Shown: positions 7,855-17,443, counted from the first letter of the stretch. The stretch is DNA of 64,000 nt from Archangium primigenium (GCF_016904885.1 NZ_JADWYI010000001.1:744001-808000); one strand, 5' to 3'. A program made the numbers and translations. The notes: generated from the sequence alone by a model not told the origin.

Positions 7855-8763
7855 CTAGCCGGGCTCGGGGGGAAAGGCCTCGCGCAGCACGTCGATGAGG
7901 GCACGCAGGGCGGCGGGCGGATGGCGGCCCGCCGGGTAGCACAGGTGGAAGCCGGGGAAGGGCGGCGAGTAGTCCTCCAGGAGGGGCACGAGCACGCCCG
8001 CGTCGAGGAAGGGCCGCAGGAAGCGCTCGGACCAGAGGGTGATGCCGAGCCCGGCGATCGCGGCGTCCACGGCGAGCCGCCGGTCGTTGAGGATGAGGGG
8101 CCCCTTCACGGCGACCTCGAACCAGCGGCCCTCGTGGGCGAACTCCCAGGCGTAGGGGGCGGGGGTGCCGGACTGGCGCCAGTTGATGCAGGCGTGCTGG
8201 AGCAAGTCCTGGGGCGTGCGCGGCGTGCCGCGGCGCGCGAGGTAGGCGGGCGAGGCCACCGCGAGCTGGCGCAGGGGGCCACCGAGCCGCACCGCCACCA
8301 TGTCCTGCTCGAGCCGCTCGCCCAGGCGGATGCCCGCGTCCCAGCCGCCCGCGACGATGTCCACCACGGCGTCGTCCACCGTGAGGTCCAACACCACGTC
8401 CGGACAGGCCGCGTGGTAGCGCGCGAGCACGGGCCTCAGGAAGTGGTCGGTGGCCGAGCGCGGGGAGATGAGGCGCAAGGTGCCCGTGGGGTGGTCGCGA
8501 AAGGCGTTCACCTCCTCGAGCGCCAGCTCCAACTCGGCGAACACGGCGCCGAGCCGCGCGAGCAGCCGCGCCCCGGCCTCGGTGGGGGCGACACTCCGGG
8601 TGGTGCGGTGCAGCAGGCGCACGCCGAGCCGCGCCTCCAGGTGGCGCAGCGTCTGGCTGAGCGCGGACGGGGTGACGCCCAGCTCCGCCGCCGCCCGGGC
8701 GAAGTGCCCGTGACGGGCGATGGTGGCGAAGGCCTTCAGGTCGGCGAACTCGCTGCCGCGCAT
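7855..8763 (-). CDS. LysR family transcriptional regulator
   Basis: A 302-residue LTTR. Residues 1-60 form the winged HTH (FADLKAFATIARHGHFARAA, LGVTPSALSQTLRHLEARLGVRLLHRTTR), followed by a linker helix and a periplasmic-binding-like effector domain (GTLRLISPRSATDHFLRPVL). It belongs to the large subgroup with LLHRTTRSVAPTEAG. Start at ATG 8763 (MRGSEFADLK) puts the HTH at the usual position; an upstream in-frame start would add 17 residues. The gene precedes the SDR gene on the same strand rather than facing its target. Confidence 0.93.
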   Translation of the reverse strand: MRGSEFADLKAFATIARHGHFARAAAELGVTPSALSQTLRHLEARLGVRLLHRTTRSVAPTEAGARLLARLGAVFAELELALEEVNAFRDHPTGTLRLISPRSATDHFLRPVLARYHAACPDVVLDLTVDDAVVDIVAGGWDAGIRLGERLEQDMVAVRLGGPLRQLAVASPAYLARRGTPRTPQDLLQHACINWRQSGTPAPYAWEFAHEGRWFEVAVKGPLILNDRRLAVDAAIAGLGITLWSERFLRPFLDAGVLVPLLEDYSPPFPGFHLCYPAGRHPPAALRALIDVLREAFPPEPG

Positions 8764-9146
8764 GGCGGGGGTTGTAGCGCGAGGGCACCCCGCAAAGACA
8801 TCGGGCGCCACCACCTGGGGCGTTGTCCGCCCCGGGCGTGCGCCCGATGAATCCCCCAGGCACTCAGTGGACGACCCTTCCCCCCGGATGGCCGTCCCTG
8901 GCGCTCACATGTGGGGCCCGCCGCCGCTCGACGCCAGAGGCTGGACCGCTTGAACTCCAGGTATGACGCATGTGACCGCCGCCGGGGTCTGCCCCCCCCA
9001 CGAGGACGAGCCCCGGGTGTCCGCCGCCGGACGGCCCGGGCCTCCCGGGCCTCCGGAAATGTCGGACGGCGGGCGCTCGGGTACGGCTTTCTCAGTGTTT
9101 GAGCGCCAAGGAACGCCCGGACGCCGGGTGCGGGGCCCGGGAGGCT
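8764..9146. other. Intergenic region, LysR promoter side
   Basis: About 380 bp between the start of the LysR gene and the end of the histidine kinase gene, both on the minus strand. It must contain the LysR promoter. A GC-rich inverted repeat (CCCGG-ACG-CCGGG near 9117-9129) just past the kinase stop could form a hairpin but lacks a T-tract. No gene or RNA recognised. Confidence 0.4.
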
Positions 9147-10274
9147 TCACACGCCGGGGAGGGACTCCGCCTCCGCCGCGGGCAGCCCTTCCCGCGCGTG
9201 CACGCGCCAGGGCAGGCGCAGCAGGAAGGTGCTCCCCCGGCCCGGCGTGCTCTCCAGCGACAACGCGCCGCCCTGGGCGAGCGCGGCCCGGAAGGCGATG
9301 CTCAAGCCCAGCCCCACACCCCCGGGCTGTCCCGGGTGCACGGGCCGGAAGAGCTCCCGCTGGCGCTCGGGACTGATGCCGGGGCCGGAGTCCTCTACCC
9401 GGAAGCGCACCGCGTCCGCCTGCTCCTCCAGGGAGATGCGCACGAAGCCCCGCGCGGTGTACTTGATGGCGTTCTGGATGAGGTTGCCGAGCGCGTCCAC
9501 CAGCAGGTCGCGGTCCGCCCACATGCGCGCGGAGCGAGGGGCGGAGAGCTCCAGCCGCAAGCCCTTGCTCCGGGCATCGTGCTCGTAGTCGGCGACGATC
9601 TGCTCGAGGACCTGGGCCGGGGCGATCATCTCCGGGTGGATGGGCAGCTCCTCGGGCTTGAAGCGCTCCAGGCGCAGGATGCCGTCCACGAGCCGCCCGA
9701 GCCGTCCCACCGTGCGGCGCAGCCGCTCCAGGACCCGCGCCTCCGGGGTGCCCTGCACCCGGCCGAGCTGCTGGACACTCAGGTGGAGCGCCGAGACCGG
9801 CGTGCGCAGCTGGTGGGCGATGCCCGCCACGTACTCCGAGCGCTCCTGGGCCACCCGCTCCTCGCGGAACTTCGAGTACCGGCGGATCGACTCGGCCGTC
9901 AGCTCGAAGATGGCCAGGTAGAAGTACGAGTAGTCCGCGAAGGACACCTGCTCGCCCCGCTCCTCGAGCCACGCGCGGACCTCCTCCACGAGGAAGCCGT
10001 ACTCGCGCACCACCTCCTCGATGAGCACCGCGTCGATGACGCGCTGCTCGGGGTCCAGGCGCTCGTGCTGGCGCCACAGCTCCCGGGGTGACTCCCGGAA
10101 GGCCGGCGCCACGCGCAGGGCCTCGCCGATGACGCGCAGCTGGACCGGCAGGTGGTCCTTGAGCGCGGCCTCCGTCAGCGCGGGGCTCGCGGGCCCCTCG
10201 CGCCGCCACCGCTCGTACCAGCGCTGGGCAAGTTCCTGGGTGTACTGACAGAGCAGTTCACCGAAAGACATCAT
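9147..10274 (-). CDS. Sensor histidine kinase with RsbRD-like N-terminal domain
   Basis: A 375-residue soluble histidine kinase. Residues 1-140 are all-helical and resemble the RsbRD-like N-terminal sensor domain (PF14361 type). The dimerisation helix holds the H-box AHQLRTP (His about 154), unusual in having AHQ for SHE. The ATPase domain has the N-box GNLIQNAIKYT, the G1 box DSGPGIS and GVGLGLSIA. It has no membrane segment or receiver domain. ATG 10274 is chosen because AAAGGGGCGGGAC precedes it. The partner response regulator is not in the window. A second kinase with a similar N-terminus lies at 12973-14520, with the ergothioneine genes between them. Confidence 0.9.
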   Translation of the reverse strand: MMSFGELLCQYTQELAQRWYERWRREGPASPALTEAALKDHLPVQLRVIGEALRVAPAFRESPRELWRQHERLDPEQRVIDAVLIEEVVREYGFLVEEVRAWLEERGEQVSFADYSYFYLAIFELTAESIRRYSKFREERVAQERSEYVAGIAHQLRTPVSALHLSVQQLGRVQGTPEARVLERLRRTVGRLGRLVDGILRLERFKPEELPIHPEMIAPAQVLEQIVADYEHDARSKGLRLELSAPRSARMWADRDLLVDALGNLIQNAIKYTARGFVRISLEEQADAVRFRVEDSGPGISPERQRELFRPVHPGQPGGVGLGLSIAFRAALAQGGALSLESTPGRGSTFLLRLPWRVHAREGLPAAEAESLPGV

Positions 10275-10370
10275 GTCCCGCCCCTTTGCTGGGAGCACCC
10301 GCGCTCAGGACAACGTAGCCACGGGCTCCCGCCCATGCGGGGGCGAGGGACGGGATGACAGACGAGCGGC

Positions 10371-11396
10371 TCAGCGCTTGAGCGCGAGCGACAGGGCGAA
10401 GTCGCCCGCCGCGTCCGTCCAGCGCTCGGCGAGCTGGAAGCCCGCCGCGTCCAGCTCCGCCTCCACCTGCTCGGGGCGGAACTTGCAGCTCACCTCCGTG
10501 CGCAGCACCTCGCCCTCGGCGAAGTTCACGAAGCGCTGGAGCGCGGGCAGCCGCACCGCCTGCGCCCGCCGCGAGATGAGCCGCATTTCAATCCATGCGT
10601 TCTCCTCGTCGAAGGGCGCCAGGTGCTCGAAGGCCCGCGGGTCGAAGTCCGCCCCCAGCTCGTGGTTGAGCACCTCGAGCACGTTGCGGTTGAACGCCGC
10701 CGTCACCCCCTGCCGATCGTTGTACGCGGCGAACAGGCGCGCCCGGTTCTTGAGGAGATCCGTCCCCACCAGCACGCCTTCGCCCGGGGACAGGCCCTGG
10801 GCGAGCGTCGCGTAGAAGCGCGCGCGCTCGCGGGGCTTCAGGTTGCCGATGGTGCCCCCGAGGAACGCCACCAGCGCCCGCCCCCCGCGCGGCCAGCGCC
10901 CCAGGTGCCGCTCGAAGTCCCCCACCACCGCGTGCACCGGCAGCCCCGGGTAGTCGCGCGCCACCGCCTCGGCCGCCTGGCGCAGGAAGGCCTCGCTCAC
11001 GTCGAAGGGGATGAAGCGCTGGAAGCCCCCGCGCGCCCGGAACGCGTCGAGCAGCCAGCGCGTCTTCTCGCTGCTGCCGCTGCCCAGTTCAATCAACGTG
11101 TCCGCGCCGCTCACCCGCGCGATGTCCGCCGCGTGCGCGCGCAGGATCTCCTTCTCGCGCCGCGTGGGGTAGTACTCGGGCAGGCGGGTGATGGCGTCGA
11201 AGAGCTGGCTGCCGCGCTCGTCGTAGAGCCACTTGGGGCCGAGCTCCTTGAGCCGCCCCTCCGTGCACAGGCCCTCGCGCACCTCGGCGAGCAGCGCGCG
11301 CCGCGCGTCTCCCGGCTCCAGGTGCACCTCCATCGTCACGGGCAGCGCCCGTGCCCGCTCCACTCCCGCCGTCTGTCGTCCCTGGGTCTCCGCCAT
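10371..11396 (-). CDS. egtD: L-histidine N-alpha-methyltransferase EgtD
   Basis: A 341-residue SAM-dependent methyltransferase that trimethylates L-histidine to hercynine, the first step of ergothioneine synthesis. Family marks: RLKELGPKWLYDERGSQLFD and ITRLPEYYPTRREKEIL near the start, the SAM loop LIELGSGSSEKTR, FIPFDVSEAFL, FLGGTIGNL, and the C-terminal WIEMRLISR and EVSCKFRPE segments that shape the histidine pocket. The length matches EgtD (about 320-340). It begins 5 bp after the stop of egtB, so the two form an operon in which EgtB is read first. Confidence 0.96.
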   Translation of the reverse strand: MAETQGRQTAGVERARALPVTMEVHLEPGDARRALLAEVREGLCTEGRLKELGPKWLYDERGSQLFDAITRLPEYYPTRREKEILRAHAADIARVSGADTLIELGSGSSEKTRWLLDAFRARGGFQRFIPFDVSEAFLRQAAEAVARDYPGLPVHAVVGDFERHLGRWPRGGRALVAFLGGTIGNLKPRERARFYATLAQGLSPGEGVLVGTDLLKNRARLFAAYNDRQGVTAAFNRNVLEVLNHELGADFDPRAFEHLAPFDEENAWIEMRLISRRAQAVRLPALQRFVNFAEGEVLRTEVSCKFRPEQVEAELDAAGFQLAERWTDAAGDFALSLALKR

Positions 11397-11401
11397 GGCA
11401 C

Positions 11402-12730
11402 TCACCTCGCGTCGCGCGCGCACCGGAAGCCGGCGAAGATGTGCCGGCGGATGGGGTAGTCCCAGTTGCGGAAACTGTTGCGGACGGCGACGGGCGCACT
11501 CGCCCAGGCACCCCCCTTCAGGACCCGGTACTCCGTCCCGAAGAAGACCTCCGAATATTCGCGGTAGGGAAAGGCCACGAAGCCCTCGTGGCCCTGGAAG
11601 GCGCTGGCCGTCCATTCCCACACGTCCCCGAAGAGCCCCGACACGCCCTCCGGTGTCGTGCCCGTGGGGTGGGCCCCCACGGGAGACGGGCCCCACGTGT
11701 CCCCGTCCAGGTTCGCCCGGGCCGCGTCCCAGGGCGCCTCGCCCCACGGCTGGCTCCGCGCCGCGTGCGCGAGCCCCGACGCGGCGCGCTCCCACTCGGC
11801 CTCGGTGGGCAGGCGCTTGCCGGCCCAGCGCGCGTAGGCGTCCGCCTCGTACCAACACACGTGCTGCACGGGCTCATCCGGGGGCAAGGGCTCCATCCAC
11901 CCGAAGCGCCGGCGCAGCCACCGGCCCCCCTCCTGGGGCAGCCAGAACTGGGGGTGTGCAATGCCCTCGGCGCGCACCCACTCGAAGCCCGTGGGGTCCC
12001 ACCAGCGCGCGTCCGTGTAGCCCCCCGCCGCGACGAACACCGCGTAGTCGCCATTGGTGACGGGGTGCGAGTCGAGCAGGAAGCCGGGCACGTGCGCGAG
12101 GCGCGCGGGGCGCTCGTTGTCGTAGCCCCAGGGCGCGTCGCTGCCCAGGCGCACGAGGCCGCCGGGCAGGTACACCTCGCCCTGGGCGGCGCGACCGGGG
12201 CGCGGCCGGGGACGCACGGGGGGCTGGTACGGGTGCCCCGTCATGAGCTGGAGCGTGGCGCAGAGCGTCTCCAGGTGCTGCTGCTCGTGCTGGACGACGA
12301 GCCCGTAGACGAGGCCCCCGCGCAAGAGCGGCGCGTCCGAGTCCTCGGGCACGCTCGCGAGGAAGTCGAGCACCGCCGCGCGCACCCGGTCCGCGTAGGC
12401 GAAGGCCTGGGCGGGGGTGAGCAGGGGCAGGTGGCAGCGCGCGGCGCGCGGGTGGCGGAAGGCGTCGTAGAGCGCGTCCACCTCGGCGAGCACCAGCGCC
12501 GGGGCGCCGAGCGCGCGGAGCAGCCACTGCTCCTCCTGGTTGGCCACGTGGGCCACGTCCCAGGCGAGCGGCGACATGAGCGGCGAGTGCTGCTGGACGA
12601 GCACGGACTCCGGCAGGCCCTGGAGCATGCGCCGCTGGCGCGCGCGCGCGGCGGTGAGGGCCTCCACGGCCCGGGCCTTCCAGGGGCCGGGAGCGGCGCG
12701 CCCGGCGGGTGGCTCGAGGATCACGCGCAT
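11402..12730 (-). CDS. egtB: Ergothioneine sulfoxide synthase EgtB
   Basis: A 442-residue iron enzyme that joins hercynine to a thiol (cysteine or gamma-glutamylcysteine) with O2. An N-terminal DinB-like domain carries the iron-binding histidines: His61 in WDVAHVANQEEQW and the HxxxH of VVQHEQQHLET (148, 152). A C-terminal sulfatase-modifying/C-type-lectin domain follows (NGDYAVFVAAGGY, RLPTEAEWERAA, GDVWEWTAS, RNWDYPIRRHIFAGFRCA). ATG 12730 sets the histidines at normal family positions. No egtA, egtC or egtE is nearby, so the substrate may be free cysteine as in short pathways, or the other genes lie elsewhere. Confidence 0.95.
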   Translation of the reverse strand: MRVILEPPAGRAAPGPWKARAVEALTAARARQRRMLQGLPESVLVQQHSPLMSPLAWDVAHVANQEEQWLLRALGAPALVLAEVDALYDAFRHPRAARCHLPLLTPAQAFAYADRVRAAVLDFLASVPEDSDAPLLRGGLVYGLVVQHEQQHLETLCATLQLMTGHPYQPPVRPRPRPGRAAQGEVYLPGGLVRLGSDAPWGYDNERPARLAHVPGFLLDSHPVTNGDYAVFVAAGGYTDARWWDPTGFEWVRAEGIAHPQFWLPQEGGRWLRRRFGWMEPLPPDEPVQHVCWYEADAYARWAGKRLPTEAEWERAASGLAHAARSQPWGEAPWDAARANLDGDTWGPSPVGAHPTGTTPEGVSGLFGDVWEWTASAFQGHEGFVAFPYREYSEVFFGTEYRVLKGGAWASAPVAVRNSFRNWDYPIRRHIFAGFRCARDAR

Positions 12731-12972
12731 CGTGAGGGGCAACGTAGGGAGCCCTCCCGAGCGCGGGGAGTGCCTCCCTGGAGGACGAGCGAGCCGTGGG
12801 CCCGCGCACATACGGGGCGTGAGAGGGGCACATGATCTCGCGGCGTTAGGATGTTTCCGAGCATCGGACGCGGCGCGCCAGGGCCCTTGGGAGCGGGCGG
12901 CCGGGCGTGGGCCTGTCCTCGGGTCCAAGGGGCCGCCACCGCTCCTCGCGAGTCCCTACCTTCGGGGAACGC

Positions 12973-14520
12973 ATGACCTCCGCGATTCCACCCCCGCGTC
13001 CCCCCTTGCGCCTGGCGGACTTCCTGCGCCGCGAGCGCGACGGGCTCCTGGCCGAATGGGAGCGCGCGGACCGGGCGCTGCCCCGGGCGTCACGCACGAG
13101 CCAGACGGACCTGCGCGACCACATTCCGGACCTGCTGGAGGAGATCGCCGAGCGGGCGGAGCGGGTCCGGGGCGGGCAGCACGACAGGGGGGGGCCCCGG
13201 CGGACGCCGCGCGCGCACGCGCACCACCGGCTCGAGCTCGGCTTCCGCCTGGGGGAGGTGGCCCGGGAGTACGCGCTCCTGCGCAAGGTCATCCTCACGC
13301 GGCTCGGGCCCCGGGTGGGCGAGCTGGCCCCGGGCGAACTGGTGCTGCTCAACGAGTCGCTGGACCAGGCCGTCTCCGAGTCCGTGGACGCGTGGAGCGA
13401 GGGGGCCCGCGCGCGGGTGGAGCGGGAGCGGGCGCGGCTGGAGCGGGTGCTCGAGTCCCTGCCCACCGCCATCCTCATCGCCGAGGCGCCCTCGGGACGC
13501 GTCGTCTACGGCAACCCGCGCGTGGAGGACCTGCTGGGCCACCCCGCCCTCGCCACCGACGACATCGCCGGGTTCGGCGCGTACTTCGGCCATGACCTGG
13601 AGCGCCGCCGCTACGCCGCGGAGGCCTACCCCCTGGCGCGGGCGCTCAGGGGCGAGCACGTGCAGGGCGAGGAGATGTACTACCTGCGCCCGGACGGGGT
13701 GTGGCGCTACCTGCAGGTGTCCGCGGTGCCCGTGTACGACGGCGAGGGCCAGCTCACCTCGGCGGTGCTGTGCATGGCGGACCTCACGCGCGTCAAGGAG
13801 CTGGAGGACCTGGCGCGGCAGCGCGCGGACTTCGAGCGGCAGCTCATCGGCATCGTGAGCCACGACCTGCGCAGCCCCCTGTCCGCCATCGCCCTGGGCG
13901 CCACCGTCCTCTTGCGCCGCGAGGACCTGGACGCGCGGCAGCGCTCGGCCATCACCCGCATCATCACCTCCTCGGAGCGGGCGCACCGGATGATCCGCGA
14001 CCTGCTGGACTTCACCCAGGCGCGGCTGGGCGGGGGCATTCCGCTGGAGCGCCGGCCCATGGACGCGCACGCGCTGGCGCGGCAGGTGGTGGACGAGGTG
14101 GGCCTGGCGCACCCCGAGCACCCCATCGACGTGGAGGCCCACGGCGACGGGCACGGCGAGTGGGACGCGGACCGGCTGGCCCAGGTGCTCATCAACCTGC
14201 TCAACAACGCCCTGCGGCACGGCGCGCCGGACACGCCGGTGACGGTGCGCACGGTGGGCGAGGCGGAGGGGCTGCGGTTGGAGGTGCACAACCGCGGCGC
14301 GCCCATCCCCGAGGCGCTGCGCGCGCGGCTCTTCCAGCCCATGGAGCGCGGCACCCAGGCGCAGGAGGGCCGGGAGGGCCGGAGCATCGGCCTGGGGCTG
14401 TACATCGTGGACCACGTCATCCAGGCGCACGGGGGCCGCATCGAGGTGCGCTCGAGCGAGGCCGAGGGCACCACCTTCACCGTGGTGCTGCCCCGGCGCG
14501 CCCCCCCGCGCGGCGCGTGA
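12973..14520 (+). CDS. PAS sensor histidine kinase with RsbRD-like N-terminal domain
   Basis: A 515-residue soluble kinase starting at ATG 12973 after GGGGAAC. Order: helical RsbRD-like domain (about 10-150; LADFLRRERDGLLAEWERA), a PAS domain (about 165-285; LESLPTAILIAEAPSGRVVYGN), HisKA with H-box IVSHDLRSPLS (His297) and an HATPase domain (N-box INLLNNALRHG; SIGLGLYIVDHVIQAHGGRIEV). The substitution of HNRG for the usual D-G in the G1 box (LEVHNRGAPIPE) is common in this subfamily. It is divergent from egtB with 242 bp between. Same N-terminal type as the kinase at 9147-10274. Confidence 0.92.
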   Translation: MTSAIPPPRPPLRLADFLRRERDGLLAEWERADRALPRASRTSQTDLRDHIPDLLEEIAERAERVRGGQHDRGGPRRTPRAHAHHRLELGFRLGEVAREYALLRKVILTRLGPRVGELAPGELVLLNESLDQAVSESVDAWSEGARARVERERARLERVLESLPTAILIAEAPSGRVVYGNPRVEDLLGHPALATDDIAGFGAYFGHDLERRRYAAEAYPLARALRGEHVQGEEMYYLRPDGVWRYLQVSAVPVYDGEGQLTSAVLCMADLTRVKELEDLARQRADFERQLIGIVSHDLRSPLSAIALGATVLLRREDLDARQRSAITRIITSSERAHRMIRDLLDFTQARLGGGIPLERRPMDAHALARQVVDEVGLAHPEHPIDVEAHGDGHGEWDADRLAQVLINLLNNALRHGAPDTPVTVRTVGEAEGLRLEVHNRGAPIPEALRARLFQPMERGTQAQEGREGRSIGLGLYIVDHVIQAHGGRIEVRSSEAEGTTFTVVLPRRAPPRGA

Positions 14521-14521
14521 G

Positions 14522-15640
14522 TCAGGGCGCGCAGCCGGGCGCGGGGTCCGCCGTGGCGCCCACGTGCCGGTCCGCCCACGCCTGGGCCACGGCGAACCAG
14601 CGGGGCGCGTCGAGAATCGTGTTGAGCATGTGGCCGGCGCCGGGCAGCACCCAGGCCTCGACGCAGGGCACACGCGCGCCCAGCCGGGGCGCCTCGGCCG
14701 CGAGCAGCCGCTCGGCGCTCGTGCACAGCGAGCCGCCGAGGAGGTCCGGCCCGCAGAAGATGGTGTCGTGGGTGCCGTTGACGAGCAGCACGGGCACGCG
14801 GAGGTCCAGGGGGCGCGCCACCAGGAGCGGGAAGGGGCCGATCTCCGTGGCGGTGAGCGTGGACTTGGTGGCCTCGTCCAGGGCGATGACGGCGGGGTCG
14901 GCGCGGCCGGGCGCGTAGAAGGCCGCGCCGCGCGTGCCGGGCGCGGTGGTGAGGTAGGTGGGGTCCAGGTACCCCGCGCCGAGCAGGGCCGGGTCCAGCG
15001 GCGCGGGGCGCAGGGCGGGCAGCGCGTTGAGCAGCCCGGGCGCCTGGACGTAGTGGCTGGCGCCGCTGAGCACCAGGCCGTCCGCGTCCGCGGGGTAATC
15101 CGTGCCCACGTACCAGGCGACGTACGAGCCGTACGAGTGGCCCACGAGCAGCACCTTCTGGAAGGCGGGCGGGGCGTCAGGCCCCGGGAGGCTGCCCGCG
15201 CGCAGGGCCTGGAGCAGCTGGTGCACGGTGTGGGCGTGCGTCTCGGTGGTGAGCAGCGCGCCCGGGGGGCGGGAGCTGTCCCCCATGCCGAGGCGATCCA
15301 CGGCGAGCGTGGCGTAGCCGGCCGCGAGCGCCGCGTGCACGTAGGAGTAGCGGGACGTGTGGCCGGTGGGGTCCGGGAAGTCCCAGTACTGGCGGGTGTA
15401 GGTGATGCCGGGCAGGAGCACCTGCACGGCGGCGGGGGCCGCGTCCCCCTCGGGCAGACACAGCCGGGCGGCGAGGTGCTGGGTGGGGGGCAGTCCGGGC
15501 GCGAGCGCCACGGGCAGGCGCAGGTCCTGGCAGGTGGGGCCGGCGGCGTGGGCCTCCGGGATGTCCGTCAGCGCCAGTGTCGTCAATGCGCCCAGGGTGA
15601 GGGCGCTCCGGGCGAGTGCCCGCGTGTGTCCCCGTGTCAT
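14522..15640 (-). CDS. Secreted alpha/beta hydrolase
   Basis: A 372-residue protein with a Sec signal peptide (first 32 residues, cleavage near AHAAG). The catalytic triad is visible: nucleophile Ser169 in GHSYGS, acid Asp in VNGTHDTIF (about 297) and His in GAGHMLN (about 340). The oxyanion region is LLPGITYTRQYWDFP. It resembles actinobacterial/myxobacterial secreted hydrolases of unknown substrate with extra cysteines (CQDL, CLPE, CGPD, CTSA, CVEA) that could form disulfides. It ends head to tail within 1 bp of the convergent kinase gene. Confidence 0.9.
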   Translation of the reverse strand: MTRGHTRALARSALTLGALTTLALTDIPEAHAAGPTCQDLRLPVALAPGLPPTQHLAARLCLPEGDAAPAAVQVLLPGITYTRQYWDFPDPTGHTSRYSYVHAALAAGYATLAVDRLGMGDSSRPPGALLTTETHAHTVHQLLQALRAGSLPGPDAPPAFQKVLLVGHSYGSYVAWYVGTDYPADADGLVLSGASHYVQAPGLLNALPALRPAPLDPALLGAGYLDPTYLTTAPGTRGAAFYAPGRADPAVIALDEATKSTLTATEIGPFPLLVARPLDLRVPVLLVNGTHDTIFCGPDLLGGSLCTSAERLLAAEAPRLGARVPCVEAWVLPGAGHMLNTILDAPRWFAVAQAWADRHVGATADPAPGCAP

Positions 15641-15732
15641 GCGTGTGTGCCTCCCGAGAAGAGGCGCCGCACGCTAATGCCCGGGGGTGACGCGGGGCCA
15701 GGGGGTGGGGCCCCGCGTCGGCGCGCGGCGCG

Positions 15733-16887
15733 TCACGTGGGGGACTGGTTCTCCCGGCCGCCGAGGTTCCACGGGCCCCGGGGGGCGTTGGGGTCCCGGG
15801 CCTCGCGCGTCTCCAGGGCGCGCACCAGGTCCTCCTGGGAGAGCGTGCCCACGAGCACCCCGTCCTCGGCCACGGGCAAGAGGGGCAGGCGGTCGGGGCC
15901 CATGAGCTTGAGCGCGTCCCACGCCGTGGCGTCCGGCCGCAGCACGGGCACCTCCTGCATCAGGTCACGCACGGTCACCTCGGTGAGCCGGTCCACGGGC
16001 ACCTGGCGCACGGCCTCCAGCGGGAGCACGCCCACCACCCGGCCCGCCTCCACCACCGGCAGCACGCGCTGGCGCTCGGTGTAGAGCACCTCCGTGGCCT
16101 CGCGCAGGCTCGCGCCCGCCTCCACCGACACCCGCGCGCGCTTCATCACCGAGCGCACCGTCACGTCCGCCAGCCGCGACTGCAACTGCACGTCACGCGA
16201 CTCGGCCGCCGCGCCCATGAAGACGAAGAAGGCGATGAAGAGCAGCACGAAGTTGCCGGACAGAATCGCGTACAGGCCGAAGAGCAGCGCGAAGCCCTGG
16301 CCCACCCAGCCGGACACGCGCGTGGCCCGCACCCGCCCGAGCGGCCCGGTGAGCACCGCGCGCAGCACCCGGCCCCCGTCCATGGGGAAGGCGGGCAGGA
16401 GGTTGAACAGGCCCAGGAAGATGTTGAGCGAGCCCAGGTAGAAGAAGGCGAAGCTCAGGTTGAAGGCGTCCGTCCGCGCGAGCAGCACGTGCAGGCCCAG
16501 GGACATGGCGCCGAGCACCAGGCTCGTCACCGGCCCGGCGAGCGCCATGAGCGCCTCGTGCCGCGCCCCGTCCGGCATGCGGGTGATGCGCGACACGCCG
16601 CCAATCATCATCAGGCTGATGTCGGACACGGCGCCGCCCTTGCGCAGCGCGTACACCGAGTGCGCCAGCTCGTGCAGCAGCACCGACAGGAAGAGCGCCA
16701 CCGCCACGCCCAGGCCCCAGGCGATGGGCGGGCCGGACAGCCGTTCCGGGGGCACGTCCGCGGCGACGGCCGCCGCGCGGAACGCCTGGCTGAAGCTCCA
16801 GGCGAGGAAAGGGAGGATGAGCAGGAAGGTGAAGTGCACCCGGATGGGGATGCCCTTCAAGGAACCGACTTGGATGTGTCCGCGCAC
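15733..16887 (-). CDS. Site-2-protease family (M50) membrane metalloprotease with CBS pair
   Basis: A 384-residue intramembrane zinc protease of the M50B group. Zinc motif HELAH at residues 72-76, third ligand Asp170 in LPAFPMDGGR; about six hydrophobic segments in residues 15-230. Two CBS motifs follow (residues about 245-365), a common regulatory arrangement in this subfamily that senses nucleotides. Start is GTG 16887, preceded by the strong ribosome site GAGGTGA. Substrate unknown. A stand-alone CBS-pair protein lies directly upstream on the same strand (17009-17443). Confidence 0.93.
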   Translation of the reverse strand: MRGHIQVGSLKGIPIRVHFTFLLILPFLAWSFSQAFRAAAVAADVPPERLSGPPIAWGLGVAVALFLSVLLHELAHSVYALRKGGAVSDISLMMIGGVSRITRMPDGARHEALMALAGPVTSLVLGAMSLGLHVLLARTDAFNLSFAFFYLGSLNIFLGLFNLLPAFPMDGGRVLRAVLTGPLGRVRATRVSGWVGQGFALLFGLYAILSGNFVLLFIAFFVFMGAAAESRDVQLQSRLADVTVRSVMKRARVSVEAGASLREATEVLYTERQRVLPVVEAGRVVGVLPLEAVRQVPVDRLTEVTVRDLMQEVPVLRPDATAWDALKLMGPDRLPLLPVAEDGVLVGTLSQEDLVRALETREARDPNAPRGPWNLGGRENQSPT

Positions 16888-17008
16888 GCGTCACCTCGTT
16901 CCCTACAAGGTGAGACACGGGAAACGGGAAATCATCCGAGCGGGCGGGCCGGGGGCCTCTTCCTGGCCGCCGGGCGGGCGGCCAGGCACGAGGGACCCCG
17001 GGAGCGGT

Positions 17009-17443
17009 CTACTGCAGGGGCGCCGGCTCGGAGATGCCCTCCAGGGCCTCGCCCACGCGCCGCTCGTCGAAGTCGTGGGACACGTCGCCCAGCGTCACGA
17101 TGCCCACGAGCACTTCCTCGGCGTTCACGACCACGAAGCGGCGCAACTGCTGCTTCTTCATGCGCTCGAGCACGCTGCCCGCGTCGTCGTCCTCGAAGCA
17201 CACCTGCACGTTGGCGGACATCACGTCCACCACGCTCGTGACGGAGGGGTCCATGCCCAGGGCCACCGTGCGCACCACCACGTCCCGGTCGGTGAGCACG
17301 CCCAGCACGTGCCCCGCCTCGTCGCACACGGGCAGGATGCCCACGTTGAGCGCGCGCATGGACTCGGCCGCGTCGCGCACCGTGTCCGAGGGCAGCACCG
17401 TCTCCACGTCCCGCGTCATCACTTCATAGACCTTGCGCACCAT
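17009..17443 (-). CDS. CBS-domain pair protein
   Basis: A 144-residue protein made of two CBS motifs (a Bateman module): VYEVMTRDVETVLPSDTVRDA...GILPVCDEAG (about 5-60) and VVDVMSANVQVCFEDDD...RFVVVN (about 70-125). Such modules bind AMP/ATP/SAM and regulate partner proteins. Start ATG 17443. It precedes the CBS-containing M50 protease gene on the same strand with 121 bp between; a functional link is possible but not shown. Confidence 0.9.
   Translation of the reverse strand: MVRKVYEVMTRDVETVLPSDTVRDAAESMRALNVGILPVCDEAGHVLGVLTDRDVVVRTVALGMDPSVTSVVDVMSANVQVCFEDDDAGSVLERMKKQQLRRFVVVNAEEVLVGIVTLGDVSHDFDERRVGEALEGISEPAPLQ

Noticed and set aside
14522-15640. Lipase or cutinase label for the secreted hydrolase
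   Set aside because: The catalytic triad is clear but nothing in the sequence identifies a lipid or cutin substrate.
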